From positions 62,001 to 126,000 of the forward strand of contig JAAYCT010000033.1 in NCBI GenBank assembly GCA_012729635.1: a stretch of 64,000 nucleotides of DNA, written 5' to 3'. Below the pieces are notes generated by a model. That model was not told the DNA's origin. It searched no databases and saw only the letters and a program-made list of their open reading frames with translations. Positions within the stretch are counted from its first letter, which is position 1, and every line of letters begins with the position of its first letter. A program made the position numbers and the translations under genes. Below, piece by piece: positions 35,759 through 45,933 of this stretch. Source of the stretch: Clostridiaceae bacterium. Lineage in GTDB: Bacteria; Bacillota; Clostridia; Saccharofermentanales; Saccharofermentanaceae.

Positions 35759-38263
35759 ATGCTTTTATCTATCAGAAATGAATTCAGAACGATCCCCTTC
35801 CGTGTGATAACGGGTTTTTCTAATGTTCGATCGATCGTTTTCGATTATTATCGCGTTTTCATTGAAAAATCATTCGGCAGACCTATCGTTATTTTCGGAG
35901 CAGCTTCCTTTATCGGTGTTGCCTTCGGGATGAATCTTGATTTTTTTACTGGGATGATCACCTGTATTTTATCTTCGGTTCTTCTGATTTGTCTTTCTAT
36001 TTTGTATCCCGAGGATACTATATTTCGATGCGCCCGAGCTCCGGAGAAAAGATTGGATAAGACGTATCTTGTTCAAGTGTCCTTCGTTGCAATAGTGATT
36101 ATATGCTACGGTTTTCTTTATATATCAATCGGACGATATCGATCCGATTGTTTCTATTTGCGTCGACTGCAAGAGGGCGATTATGATCAACAATATTTCG
36201 GATACATCACGGATGCCCCCGTTTTTCCCAATCTCGACGGGTATGATTCCTATGTGTTTGAAACGGATATGGGGGTGAAAATATCATTTGCTTCGTCATT
36301 AGAAGGACTTAAATGCGGCGAATATACAGAGATTAAGGGTCAACTGTTACGACACAAAAGCGCTTCCAATCCGGGGTGTTTTGACGCTAAGTCCTATTAT
36401 GCCTCAAAGGGCGTGTACCTGAAATTGTCCGCATCGGATTCCGACATACGCATTATTCGGGAAAGGTATAAATCTCCCGGTCTTTTTACTGAAATATCGA
36501 ATCCGTTTGATTCCGTAAGAATGTGGATTCGTAATGCATGGGGTGATGTTTTTTCCGAGGAGGAAGCCGCCGTCATTTCGGCAATGATATTGGGAGATAA
36601 GAGCGAATTATCAAATGAACTGAAAAATCGCTTTCGACTATCGAATCTATCCCATCTGATTGCGGTTTCGGGTCTGCATGTAGGGTGTTTTTTGGGATTT
36701 ATATCCTCATTTTCCCGAATAAGCAGCAAAAGAAAACTCAGACTTATATTCGCATTGGTGACACTTATAGCTTTCGGGTTTCTTACCGGATGGACTGCAT
36801 CCGTTACAAGGGCCGTGCTGATGAGCTCCTACGGTATCGTTTGCTCAATTATCGGGAAACGTGCGGACTCGATTACCGGTCTTTTCGGCTCGTCTTTCTT
36901 AATGATGATAATCCATCCTTTTTACTTGTCGAATATCGGTTTTCGATTATCGTTTTTTGCGACATTATCCATTCTGTTGGTTTCCCGTCGGATGGCAGAT
37001 CAATTGTCTGCCGTTTTTCCACTCGGAATTTCTTCCTCATTGGCAACGATGACTTCCGCATGGATCGGAATGCTGCCGATTCTTATGACACTTCATTCGA
37101 AGCAGTCTCTGATGCTTCTGGTGATATGCTTAATCGGAACGCTTTTGTCACAATGGATATGCTTACTTACGATTCCTTTAACATTGCTAATGATTCCGCT
37201 TTCCCTGATCATTCCCGGCCATGAAGCCGTTCGGTATCTTTTTTGGCCGATTCGCGGATTAGTTCAACTGCTGTTATCAGTAACGGAGATCGGTTCCTTT
37301 GAAAACATTCGGGCGCTGAGATTACAAAGTGTTCATCCGATCTTACTCGCAGGGATAGTATGTCTTATGATTTCACTGATCATCGGGAAAAGTTTCTTAA
37401 AAAAGATATTGATATGTATTTCCGTCATCAACATGTTGACCGGGTCCGTAATTCAAACATATGCCTTTGTTCATCGTCCGATCGCAACCGTAATTTTCAT
37501 GGATGTCGGGCAGGGAGACGGCACATTAATTGTCACGGAAAGCAAATCCGTTCTAATCGACGGCGGCGAAAAAGAAATGGCTGAACGGGTTTTGTTACCG
37601 GTAATGAATTATTATGGAGTTGTAAAGACGGATATCACCGTGATGTCTCATCTGCACTCGGATCACGGCGGCGGACTTCTTGCACTTTCTGAATTGGGAA
37701 GAGTCGGAAGAATCGGAGTTTCGGCTTGGGGCGAAGGGAAAGACTACGAAGAGTTGGTGAAGGGATATGATATTGAAAGAGACTGTTATATCCTCGGGTA
37801 TAACGACCGAATTCAGATCGAAGACGAGGTCGAGATGCTGGTTCTTCATCCGGATGAACCTACCTGCGAGGGTGGGAATGAAGACTCTTTAGTCATATTG
37901 CTTCGGGTCGGAGAAACCGGCGTTTTATTTATGGGGGATGCCGGATTTGATACCGAGGAGCGGATTATGAGCAATTCGGAAATCTATTCGATAATCACGA
38001 ACAATACGGATATAATAAAGGTCGGACATCACGGAAGCAAATATTCATCGTCCGGGGAGTTCTTGAATTCGCTTTCTCCGACGATCGCGGTGATATCGGT
38101 CGGAACGAACTTTTACGGACACCCTACTCAGGAAGCAATCGATCGCTTAACGGAAGCGAAAGCGGATGTTTTTCGAACGGATCTGGATGGAGCGATTATC
38201 ATAGATATCTATTCAAACAAGTCGGTGATTCAAACGATGCTCGGCGAATGGAGAAATAAATGA
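35759..38263 (+). CDS. comEC: DNA internalization competence protein ComEC/Rec2
   Basis: Forms the inner-membrane channel for transforming single-stranded DNA. The 834-residue protein has two N-terminal helices and an OB-like DUF4131 region (about 90-240, GYITDAPVFPN), the polytopic competence domain (about 245-560; LSHLIAVSGLHVG, FLTGWTASVTRAVLM) and a C-terminal metallo-beta-lactamase domain with FMDVGQGDGTLI, MSHLHSDHGGGL, LFMGDAGF and KVGHHGSKYSS. All expected domains are intact. It overlaps holA by 4 nt, the conserved comEC-holA order. With dprA and comM in the same window, transformation capacity is plausible. Confidence 0.95.
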   Translation: MLLSIRNEFRTIPFRVITGFSNVRSIVFDYYRVFIEKSFGRPIVIFGAASFIGVAFGMNLDFFTGMITCILSSVLLICLSILYPEDTIFRCARAPEKRLDKTYLVQVSFVAIVIICYGFLYISIGRYRSDCFYLRRLQEGDYDQQYFGYITDAPVFPNLDGYDSYVFETDMGVKISFASSLEGLKCGEYTEIKGQLLRHKSASNPGCFDAKSYYASKGVYLKLSASDSDIRIIRERYKSPGLFTEISNPFDSVRMWIRNAWGDVFSEEEAAVISAMILGDKSELSNELKNRFRLSNLSHLIAVSGLHVGCFLGFISSFSRISSKRKLRLIFALVTLIAFGFLTGWTASVTRAVLMSSYGIVCSIIGKRADSITGLFGSSFLMMIIHPFYLSNIGFRLSFFATLSILLVSRRMADQLSAVFPLGISSSLATMTSAWIGMLPILMTLHSKQSLMLLVICLIGTLLSQWICLLTIPLTLLMIPLSLIIPGHEAVRYLFWPIRGLVQLLLSVTEIGSFENIRALRLQSVHPILLAGIVCLMISLIIGKSFLKKILICISVINMLTGSVIQTYAFVHRPIATVIFMDVGQGDGTLIVTESKSVLIDGGEKEMAERVLLPVMNYYGVVKTDITVMSHLHSDHGGGLLALSELGRVGRIGVSAWGEGKDYEELVKGYDIERDCYILGYNDRIQIEDEVEMLVLHPDEPTCEGGNEDSLVILLRVGETGVLFMGDAGFDTEERIMSNSEIYSIITNNTDIIKVGHHGSKYSSSGEFLNSLSPTIAVISVGTNFYGHPTQEAIDRLTEAKADVFRTDLDGAIIIDIYSNKSVIQTMLGEWRNK

Positions 38264-39300
38264 CTCGAAAAGAATCAAAATCAAAAAGCACCGTGTTTGA
38301 TTATTCGAACATCGCTTCGGAAATCAAGGCAGGAAGGATTCGTCCTATCTATCTGATCACCGGTGATGAGGAGTATCTTCTGGAAAAAATAACGAATGCC
38401 ATAAAAAGAAAAGTGCTGGCCGAAGGATCCGGGGAAGCGGACCTTTATGTGTCGGACCGATCCGGGAGCAAGACGGATGCGGACGAGTTGAGATCACTTT
38501 CATATACGCCGCCTTTCCTGTCGACAAGACGGATGACCATACTTAAAGAAACCGGTCTTTTTTCGGATCGATATCCGGAAGCCCCGCTATTATTGAACGA
38601 ATACATTGATGTGGTTTCCAATATCCCCGATTTTTCATGCTTGATTTTTTTAGAGTCGAAGGTCGATAAAAGGAGGAAAGTTCTGATTGAAGCTATATCC
38701 GAACGCGGCGTTTTTGTGCAAATCGATCGTCAGAGCGAAAACGATCTGGAGGCGTGGGTTATTGGATTATTACGACGGGATGGAATTCGCATATCCCCAG
38801 CTGCCGTGTCCGGATTGATTGAAAGAACGGAAAAACAGATGGGGGTACTGGAACAGGAAATCAAAAAACTTGCGCTCTTTGCTAAGTCGACCTGTTTATC
38901 GGTGATTGATATCGATGACGTTGATCAGATCTGCATTCCGGATATCCGAGGCTCCGTGTTCAAAATGACAGACGCAATCGGTATGAGAAAAACGGAGGAA
39001 TCCTTGTTAATTCTGGAAAAATTAATAGCACTGAAAGAGCCGATTCCCAAAATTCGCTTTATGTTATCAAGGCATGTCCGGCAACTGATATGTGCAAAGG
39101 AAATGGGGAAAAGCGATGCAATTATCGAAAGTCTCGGGGTCAGGCCCTTTGTAGCCAGGAATCTTTTACATCAGTCGGCCATGTTCACTTTGCAGGAAAT
39201 TGTTGATTTATATAAGCGGTGTCGAGAATCCGATGCAATGGTCAAGTCAGGGCGGATGGAAGAGCGACAGGCATTAGAGTGGATTTTTTTAGCATCATAA
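38260..39300 (+). CDS. holA: DNA polymerase III subunit delta
   Basis: Clamp-loader wrench subunit that opens the beta ring. The 346-residue protein opens with the typical IRPIYLITGDEEYLLEKIT (a degenerate AAA+ P-loop site), then SYTPPFLSTRRMTILKE, EQEIKKLALFA, and the C-terminal collar region GMRKTEESLLILEKL and VRQLICAKEMG. ATG 38260 overlaps the comEC stop as ATGA. Confidence 0.93.
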   Translation: MTRKESKSKSTVFDYSNIASEIKAGRIRPIYLITGDEEYLLEKITNAIKRKVLAEGSGEADLYVSDRSGSKTDADELRSLSYTPPFLSTRRMTILKETGLFSDRYPEAPLLLNEYIDVVSNIPDFSCLIFLESKVDKRRKVLIEAISERGVFVQIDRQSENDLEAWVIGLLRRDGIRISPAAVSGLIERTEKQMGVLEQEIKKLALFAKSTCLSVIDIDDVDQICIPDIRGSVFKMTDAIGMRKTEESLLILEKLIALKEPIPKIRFMLSRHVRQLICAKEMGKSDAIIESLGVRPFVARNLLHQSAMFTLQEIVDLYKRCRESDAMVKSGRMEERQALEWIFLAS

Positions 39301-39357
39301 CGGGCGTGACGACGAAAAAGTGTCTGTTTTATTACGTTCTTAACCATCTGTGATTCG

Positions 39358-39389
39358 TTGACGCTGTCTGACGAATCATGTAGTATAAA
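39358..39389 (+). promoter_or_regulatory. Putative promoter of icd
   Basis: TTGACG (39358-39363) with TAGTAT (39381-39386, 17 bp spacer), or the overlapping TATAAA (39384-39389, 20 bp). About 33 nt before the icd start. Confidence 0.45.
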
Positions 39390-39421
39390 CGCGATTGTTG
39401 AAAAGTAGGGAGGTATTGATT

Positions 39422-40630
39422 ATGACCAGAATTCAGATGAAAACCCCATTGGTTGAGATGGACGGGGACGAGATGACGCGGATTATGTGGAATCAAATCA
39501 AAGATATCGTCATCCATCCGTTTGTAGATCTGAAAACGGAATATTTCGATCTCTCTTTGGTCAACAGAGATGCCACGGATGATCAGATTACGATTGACTC
39601 CGCAAATCGTACGCGAGAGCTTGGAGTTGCGGTCAAATGCGCGACAATTACTCCGAACGCTCAAAGAATGGATGAGTATAAACTCAAGGAAATGTGGAAG
39701 AGTCCGAACGGTACAATCCGTGCGATTCTTGACGGAACCGTTTTTCGCGCCCCGATTCTTGTGAGAGGAATCACTCCTTTTGTATCGGTTTGGAAAAAAC
39801 CGATTACCATTGCTCGTCATGCTTATGGAGATGTATACCGCGATGCGGAGATGGAAATATCGGGCCCTGCGGTTGCCGAGCTGGTCGTTACTTATCCGAA
39901 CGGACAAACACAAATCAAGCGAATTCATGATTTTGACGGTTCCGGTGTTCTTCTCGGGATGCACAATACCGACCGATCAATTGCAGCATTTGCACGCTCT
40001 TGTTTTCGTTACGCAATCGATGCCCGTCAGGATTTGTGGTTTGCAACCAAGGATACAATCTCAAAAACGTACGATCATCGCTTCAAGGATATTTTTGCCG
40101 ATGTTTTTGAAACGGAGTACAAAGCGCTCTTTGATGATGCCGGTATTGATTATTTTTATACGTTAATTGACGATGTGGTTGCACGTGTAATGCGATCCGA
40201 GGGCGGATTCGTCTGGGCATGCAAAAACTATGACGGGGATGTTATGTCCGATATGATCGCATCCGCGTGCGGAAGTCTTGCAATGATGACTTCCGTGCTG
40301 GTGTCTCCCGACGGAAAATACGAATACGAGGCGGCACACGGAACGGTTACTCGTCATTATTATAAACATCTCCGGGGAGAAAGCACTTCAACGAATCCGA
40401 TGGCGACGTTATTTGCATGGACCGGTGCGCTTCGGAAAAGAGCTCAATTGGATGGGCTGAGCGAGTTGGAAATGTTTGCGGATCTTGTTGAAAAAGTCTC
40501 TATTGAAACGATTGAATCCGGAATAATTACCGGTGATTTAAACGCACTGTTGGTACATCCCGATAAAAAGGTTGTCAATACAACCGATTTTCTTGCGGCG
40601 ATCGCATCCGGCCTTAAGAAAGAGGGGTAA
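39422..40630 (+). CDS. icd: NADP-dependent isocitrate dehydrogenase (homodimeric, eukaryote-like type)
   Basis: Oxidative decarboxylation of isocitrate to 2-oxoglutarate. The protein (402 residues) matches the subfamily shared with eukaryotic NADP-IDH: opening [59 protein letters not shown], and the metal and substrate region [29 protein letters not shown], then [15 protein letters not shown]. The alternative upstream start 39395 is less likely; ATG 39422 has a GGGAGGT SD at 7 nt. It probably supplies 2-oxoglutarate and NADPH in an incomplete TCA pathway (inference). Confidence 0.95.
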   Translation: MTRIQMKTPLVEMDGDEMTRIMWNQIKDIVIHPFVDLKTEYFDLSLVNRDATDDQITIDSANRTRELGVAVKCATITPNAQRMDEYKLKEMWKSPNGTIRAILDGTVFRAPILVRGITPFVSVWKKPITIARHAYGDVYRDAEMEISGPAVAELVVTYPNGQTQIKRIHDFDGSGVLLGMHNTDRSIAAFARSCFRYAIDARQDLWFATKDTISKTYDHRFKDIFADVFETEYKALFDDAGIDYFYTLIDDVVARVMRSEGGFVWACKNYDGDVMSDMIASACGSLAMMTSVLVSPDGKYEYEAAHGTVTRHYYKHLRGESTSTNPMATLFAWTGALRKRAQLDGLSELEMFADLVEKVSIETIESGIITGDLNALLVHPDKKVVNTTDFLAAIASGLKKEG

Positions 40631-40635
40631 TCGGA

Positions 40636-41151
40636 ATGAGTTATTTGGACATATGGAACGAAAGATCCGAGAATACGCAGAATCAGTCGTTGTATACCGC
40701 ATATGTGAATACTTATTATGAGAAGGAAAAAGAGGCTTACCATAAAATTCTATCGGATTTTCCAAGGGACGACGCATACAAAAATGTATCAGCTCTTTCG
40801 ATGGCAAATTCTTTCGGTTATTCGAAGGACGAGATGGATCTGTTCCTTGGTTTTTTGGACGGAATCAATCAAAGCCTGCTGAAACCTCTCGAATTGGGTG
40901 AGGTTGATGATCATTCCGTAATTTCCCTGGAAATCGATTTTGAAAAGTTATATCTCAACATGAGAGACGCGAAGGCAGATTGGCTGTACGGGCTTTCATC
41001 CTGGAAAAATGTATTCCCGACCGAGAAACTGGATCACCTTTCCGCTGTTTACAGAGAATCAAAGATCGTTCGAAGTGATAAGATCGGTCGAAATGATCCG
41101 TGTCCGTGCGGTAGCGGGAAAAAATACAAGCAGTGTTGCATGAACAAATAG
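40636..41151 (+). CDS. SEC-C motif protein of unknown function
   Basis: A 171-residue protein ending in a complete SEC-C zinc motif, [19 protein letters not shown], like that at the C-terminus of SecA. The helical region before it (about 1-145) shares features with small SEC-C/YecA-type proteins: [30 protein letters not shown] motifs bind zinc and often contact ribosomes or SecB (family knowledge). It starts 5 nt after icd and is probably co-transcribed. No enzyme motif is visible. Confidence 0.82.
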   Translation: MSYLDIWNERSENTQNQSLYTAYVNTYYEKEKEAYHKILSDFPRDDAYKNVSALSMANSFGYSKDEMDLFLGFLDGINQSLLKPLELGEVDDHSVISLEIDFEKLYLNMRDAKADWLYGLSSWKNVFPTEKLDHLSAVYRESKIVRSDKIGRNDPCPCGSGKKYKQCCMNK

Positions 41152-41203
41152 AACAATTTATATCAGGTTATTTATATTTATCCGAAGAAAAACGAGGTGT
41201 AAT

Positions 41204-41896
41204 ATGAGTGACCGAATTTCCAATATGCATATCGCGGTTCGTCCGTATGAGCGGCTGGAGAGAAACGGAGCGTCTGCGCTTTCCGATGCGGAATTGCTGG
41301 CCATTTTGATCCGATCGGGTGCTCAGGGTATGTCAGCCGTTCAGGTTGCAAATGAAATTCTGAATCTGGATAGTGCGGGTGAAGGGATATGCTTCCTTAA
41401 AGACCTTACATTAGAGGAATTGATATCCTGTAGAGGTATGGGCAGAGTGAAGGCAATTACGATAAAGTCGGCACTCGAGCTCGGGAAAAGATCAATGAAC
41501 CATCATCCGTTTTGGAAAAATACTCAGATTAAATCCCCCGAAGACGCGATTTCCTTACTTGAGCATCAAATGTCCGACCTGAAAAAGGAAGAGGTTCATG
41601 TTTTGTTATTGGATACAAGACATCGGATCATTCGTCATGTGGTGATTTCTTCGGGCGGGCTTGCCTCTACCGGAGTATTTCCGCGCGAGCTGTTCCGGGA
41701 GGCGATAAAATCGAATGCTTCCGCCGTCGTTTTAGCACACAATCATCCGAGCGGAGATCCGAAACCGAGTCAGGACGACATCACCACTACCCAAAGCCTT
41801 CACAAGGCGGCTTCCTTAATGGGCATTGACCTGATTGACCACATCATTATCGGAAGAGGAGAAAGCACAAGTATGAAACGCGAGGGACTTCTGTAA
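41204..41896 (+). CDS. radC: RadC/JAB-domain family protein
   Basis: The 230-residue protein has helix-hairpin-helix elements (SDAELLAILIRSG; LISCRGMGRVKAI) followed by a JAB1/MPN+ metalloprotease-like fold with EVHVLLLDTRHRI, the metal motif VLAHNHPSGDPKPSQDD (His-x-His ten residues before Asp) and DHIIIG. The SD CGAGGTG is before ATG 41204. The name is historical: the biochemical role is not settled. In Firmicutes it stands before mreB-mreC-mreD; here mreC follows directly and mreB is absent. Confidence 0.92.
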   Translation: MSDRISNMHIAVRPYERLERNGASALSDAELLAILIRSGAQGMSAVQVANEILNLDSAGEGICFLKDLTLEELISCRGMGRVKAITIKSALELGKRSMNHHPFWKNTQIKSPEDAISLLEHQMSDLKKEEVHVLLLDTRHRIIRHVVISSGGLASTGVFPRELFREAIKSNASAVVLAHNHPSGDPKPSQDDITTTQSLHKAASLMGIDLIDHIIIGRGESTSMKREGLL

Positions 41897-41918
41897 TCAC
41901 AATTTTCGTTCATACCTG

Positions 41919-41927
41919 TGGTATACT
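41919..41927 (+). promoter_or_regulatory. Extended -10 promoter element before mreC
   Basis: TGGTATACT (TGn plus TATACT), 63 nt before the chosen mreC start. No matching -35 was found. Confidence 0.4.
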
Positions 41928-41989
41928 GATAAATTGATCGGATTACTCGTTTTGCAGAACATAATAACGGAATGATCGAGGTGTGTATT

Positions 41990-42859
41990 TTGCGCAGACT
42001 CCTTTCAAATAAGATATTTTTAGTGCTTATGCTGACACTGCTTATCGTCGCGATCATCATTATGAGCACGATTCCCGGTAGTCCGATTCATGGACTGACT
42101 TCGCCCGCATCCTTCGTCATCGACCCGATGCAAAAGGGTGTAAAATCCGCGGGTGAAGGATTTTCTGACTTTTTTGCGGCCATATCAAACGGTATGACCA
42201 TTCGAAAAGAAAACGAAGAGTTGAAAGCGGAGATTGCGGAGCTTGAATACCAGGTCGCGCAAGGTGAAGAAGCGATTCGGAGATGGGAGGAGCTAAAGGA
42301 AGCGTTTCTTATTAAGGATACCTTTGAGAATTATCTGGTCGTTGGGGCCTCGATTTTGACTCGTGAAGCCGATGAATGGTTTAGTGTCATTCGGGTGGAT
42401 TTGGGTGAAAACGATGGTTTTGTTCTAGCGGAAGGCGACTCATATGCCGTGGTGGACGCAAGAATGAATCTGGTCGGACGAATCATGACCACGGATCCGG
42501 AATCCTCAAAAGTGCTCCCGTTGTTGCACGAGGGTTTCTCGGTAAGCGCAAAAGTCAATACCGTAAACGGTGCGGTGGTAAAAATAAGCGGTGAAACCTC
42601 TTTGAAACAGGATGGTCTTTGTAAGGTCACACGAATCCCTTCTACAGTGGAATTGAAGGTCGGAGATGAGTTGGTTACGAGCGGACAAGGCGGACTGTTT
42701 CCGGCGGGAATACCGATCGGGGTGATTGTGTCCGTCGATTATTCCTCCGAGTTGAATCGGACGGCCGTATTAAAGCCTCATGTAATAATCGGCGAATTAA
42801 AAGATATTTTCATCATGGTGGCGGTTGAAGATTCCACCGATAGCAATGAGAATGAGTAG
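41990..42859 (+). CDS. mreC: Rod shape-determining protein MreC
   Basis: Bitopic elongasome scaffold that activates PBP2/RodA. One N-terminal transmembrane helix (KIFLVLMLTLLIVAIIIM), a coiled coil (about 60-95, ENEELKAEIAELEYQVAQGEEA) and the periplasmic beta-barrel domains with DEWFSVIRVDLGENDGF and GDELVTSGQGGLFPAGIPIG. The start is uncertain: TTG 41990 has SD GAGGTG at 6 nt, while ATG 41972 adds six residues with a weaker SD. It forms an operon with mreD and the PBP2 gene. Confidence 0.9.
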   Translation: MRRLLSNKIFLVLMLTLLIVAIIIMSTIPGSPIHGLTSPASFVIDPMQKGVKSAGEGFSDFFAAISNGMTIRKENEELKAEIAELEYQVAQGEEAIRRWEELKEAFLIKDTFENYLVVGASILTREADEWFSVIRVDLGENDGFVLAEGDSYAVVDARMNLVGRIMTTDPESSKVLPLLHEGFSVSAKVNTVNGAVVKISGETSLKQDGLCKVTRIPSTVELKVGDELVTSGQGGLFPAGIPIGVIVSVDYSSELNRTAVLKPHVIIGELKDIFIMVAVEDSTDSNENE

Positions 42860-42909
42860 AAAACATTATTTTTGTTGACCTGCCGTATCAGACAATCCCG
42901 GAGAAATTC

Positions 42910-43527
42910 ATGAAGAACAAAATTCTGATTCGAAAAATAATCATTTATGCGTTATATATAATCATCCTTTCCGCGATACAGGTTTCCTTTTCCGATACCC
43001 TTATACTGTTCGGACAAGTAGCGGATCTGATGTTGGTGTTCGTTATTGTCTGCGGGTATCTTTTCGGAACCAAAGATGCGATTTTCGTTGGACTGATTAC
43101 CGGTTTTTTCCGTGACTATTATTCCGGACCGGCTTTGGGAGGAAGCCCGGATCAGCCTTCCGCAATTTTTGGAATCGGAATGCTTTTACTTCTTTATGCG
43201 GGCGTTCTTTCCTCTGTGCTTTTCAAAAGAGCTTTTCACAGAAAATTGCCACTGGCCTTTGTTCAGGTTATGATTGTTACCGTAGCGTATAAAGCGATCG
43301 GACATGCGATCGCATTGGGCGTTCAGATTTTGTCCGGAAACGGATCGGAATACTTGTCGCTTATCAGCATTCTGATTAACAGTATTTTACCGCAGTTGCT
43401 TATAAATTTGATCGCTGTTGTACCCATAATCTTCATGATGAAGTATTTCGGACCATACAAAAAGGGTATCAATCCCGATCTGTCGGATGAAAAATCCGAT
43501 TCGGAGGCAATATGGCAAAGCGTGTAG
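42910..43527 (+). CDS. mreD: Rod shape-determining protein MreD
   Basis: Membrane component of the elongasome. The 205-residue protein has about five hydrophobic segments. The N-terminal IIIYALYIIILSAIQVSF, then ADLMLVFVIVCGYLFGTKDAIFVGLITGFFRDYYSG (split here by helices), match the family. It lies between mreC (50 nt gap) and the PBP2 gene, whose start overlaps its end by 16 nt. Identification rests on topology, motif and position. Confidence 0.88.
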   Translation: MKNKILIRKIIIYALYIIILSAIQVSFSDTLILFGQVADLMLVFVIVCGYLFGTKDAIFVGLITGFFRDYYSGPALGGSPDQPSAIFGIGMLLLLYAGVLSSVLFKRAFHRKLPLAFVQVMIVTVAYKAIGHAIALGVQILSGNGSEYLSLISILINSILPQLLINLIAVVPIIFMMKYFGPYKKGINPDLSDEKSDSEAIWQSV

Positions 43528-45824
43528 AAGAATACGGAAACTTCGTATTCGATCAGGAACATATCTCGGACGGAAGGATCGAATCGCCAAAACCGGCGGA
43601 ACGAATTTCCGCAATTTTGGGGAACCGTTTCTTTATTCTTTCTTTTGTTTTCGTTGCTTTTGGGTTCATGATTCTCATATATACGGCAGCGCTACAGTTT
43701 TCCGGATCCAATCGTTCCTTCGTTTCATCTGAAAAGGGTGTTCCGAGCCAATACACGGTAACGGCTCCGAGAGGAAGTATATACGACAGGAACGGTTTTG
43801 TATTGGCTTCCTCGACGGAAGTGAATACGATTCTACTTTCCGACGCCGGAATGGAAGAACAGGAACTTAACGAAATGCTATTGGAGTTGTCCTATCTTTT
43901 TGATCAATATAATGCGACTCCGGTTTCCGGTCTTATGGATTATTTCTCCGTTGATCCCGTTGCTTTTTTGAAGAGTGAGGAAGAGGTAACCATTTGGCAA
44001 ACCGGGAAAAATCTGTTTGCGCTGAAGGATGTATCCGGAAATATCGTTGTTACACATACAGACCAATATGTAAAAAAAGATCCGCAGGTTTTCTTTTTGT
44101 ATTTAAGAAATAAGTTTAATGTCGATGGAAATTATTCGTCGGATGAGGCATATCGGATTATTCGATTTCGCTATCAGATATTTGCAGATAACTGGGCTTT
44201 CAAGACCGGCACCCCGGTTCCGATCGCAACCGACGTTCCCGAGGAGATGATTCAGCTCCTGATGGAACAAAACTACAAATATATGGGGTTAATCGCTTCC
44301 AAAGATTATCGGAGAGCGTATTCTCCGCTTGCCAAATTTTCATCCCATGTGGTTGGATACGTCGGACAAATATCACAGGAACGACTCGCCGAATTAAAGG
44401 ACATCGGATATTCAATCAACGATATCGTCGGTCAGGCGGGTATCGAAGCACAAATGGAAAGATATCTGCACGGACAGGCCGGGAAAAAACCCTACAATGT
44501 TTGGACGGAGTCGATGAGTGACGGAGCTTTTTATTCGGAAGAAATGGGGATTGATCCGGTTCCGGGCGCCAATGTGTATTTGACGATTGATTCGAGAATA
44601 CAAAAAGCCGGGTTGGACGCAATCAAAAAGTACATTGAAGACGCAGCGAACGATCCGGACAGAAAACCGGGGTATAAAACCGCTTCTGCGGGAGCGTTCA
44701 TTGTTTTGGATGTTCGAAACGGAGAGGTGATCGGAATGGGTTCCTATCCTGATTTCGATCCAAATGATTTTTTGCTTGCTATGGAAGGAGACGCACAAGC
44801 GAGAGAGCAAGTCAAATATTATTTGGGTGTTGAGGAGTACAAGGAGATAACTGAAGCGGATATGCCTATGTGGAATCGCGCAATCATGTCGCAATATGCT
44901 CCCGGATCGACCTTCAAACCGGTCACTGCACTTGCGGCACTTGAGAACGGGATAATCACCACAACCGCCAATTATCGGAAATGTGAAAGTCCCGTCGAGA
45001 TCGGCGGTTATCCGTTTAAGTGCCTGGAAAGACCCAACGGCGGACACGGATTTCTGACGCTTCAAAACGCACTCGCTACTTCATGTAACATTTATTTTCA
45101 AAAACTGGGCGTAGAAACAGGAATCGATAATATTGACGCAATGGGTAAAAAGCTTGGCCTCGGGGAATTAACCGGGATTGATTTGCCCGGAGAGAATTCC
45201 GGTATACGTGCGAGCAGAGAGACAAAGAGGCTTTTGCGAGAAGATGTTTACGACCGGCTTTGGATGCCCGCGGATACAGCCCAAAGTGCAATCGGGCAAT
45301 TTGACAACTGTTTTACGATTCTCCAATTGGCGCGATATACGGCGGCGATTGCGACCAACCATCTGGTTAGTCCTCATGTGATTCGGGAGGTTGTATCGGA
45401 TGACGGAACGGTTCTTTACTCCGGAGCGACGGATACGATTCCGCTTGACCTGAATGAAGATAACCTTAATCTTGTGAAGGAGGGTATGATCGGGGTTGTT
45501 GAATTTCAGATCGGTACTGCACACAGGTATTTATATAAATTTAAGGACAGAGATGATTATCGACTGACGCTCGCTTGTAAGACGGGAACGGCGGAAACCG
45601 GATTTGAAGAAGCTCGAAAAGAATACTCGAACGGATTAATTATCGGCTTTGCGCCGGCACATAATCCGGAAATTGCAATCGCTCTCGTTGTCGAGAAGGG
45701 GGAATGGGGATCCTCAACGGCGGTTATTATGGAAGAACTCCTGATCGCATATTTCGGCATACCCGATCCCGATATCCCGGAAGAGAGTCAGACGAGTCCC
45801 GTAATCGGTGACGTACCGTTCTGA
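43512..45824 (+). CDS. mrdA: Penicillin-binding protein 2 (elongasome transpeptidase)
   Basis: Class B PBP cross-linking lateral wall peptidoglycan. A cytosolic N-terminal segment (1-~38), one transmembrane helix (about 40-65), the dimerisation domain with TAPRGSIYDRNGFVLAS, and the transpeptidase: SxxK as APGSTFKPVTA, SxN as ATSCNIYFQK, KTG as ACKTGTAETG. 770 residues. The start has a GGAGG SD inside the mreD tail. Normally minC-minD and rodA may follow in Firmicutes; here they are absent. Confidence 0.95.
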   Translation: MAKRVEEYGNFVFDQEHISDGRIESPKPAERISAILGNRFFILSFVFVAFGFMILIYTAALQFSGSNRSFVSSEKGVPSQYTVTAPRGSIYDRNGFVLASSTEVNTILLSDAGMEEQELNEMLLELSYLFDQYNATPVSGLMDYFSVDPVAFLKSEEEVTIWQTGKNLFALKDVSGNIVVTHTDQYVKKDPQVFFLYLRNKFNVDGNYSSDEAYRIIRFRYQIFADNWAFKTGTPVPIATDVPEEMIQLLMEQNYKYMGLIASKDYRRAYSPLAKFSSHVVGYVGQISQERLAELKDIGYSINDIVGQAGIEAQMERYLHGQAGKKPYNVWTESMSDGAFYSEEMGIDPVPGANVYLTIDSRIQKAGLDAIKKYIEDAANDPDRKPGYKTASAGAFIVLDVRNGEVIGMGSYPDFDPNDFLLAMEGDAQAREQVKYYLGVEEYKEITEADMPMWNRAIMSQYAPGSTFKPVTALAALENGIITTTANYRKCESPVEIGGYPFKCLERPNGGHGFLTLQNALATSCNIYFQKLGVETGIDNIDAMGKKLGLGELTGIDLPGENSGIRASRETKRLLREDVYDRLWMPADTAQSAIGQFDNCFTILQLARYTAAIATNHLVSPHVIREVVSDDGTVLYSGATDTIPLDLNEDNLNLVKEGMIGVVEFQIGTAHRYLYKFKDRDDYRLTLACKTGTAETGFEEARKEYSNGLIIGFAPAHNPEIAIALVVEKGEWGSSTAVIMEELLIAYFGIPDPDIPEESQTSPVIGDVPF

Positions 45825-45873
45825 TAACTTACAATACTTTTGCGTTATTCGTTTTACTCGGAGACAAATTTTC

Positions 45874-45902
45874 TTGAAGTATAAGTGAATAATTTGTACA
45901 AT
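45874..45902 (+). promoter_or_regulatory. Putative promoter for the methylglyoxal-synthase-like gene
   Basis: TTGAAG (45874-45879), 17 bp, TACAAT (45897-45902), 32 nt before the ATG. Confidence 0.55.
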
Positions 45903-45933
45903 ATATTCGAATGATCATAGGAGGAGGACGTGA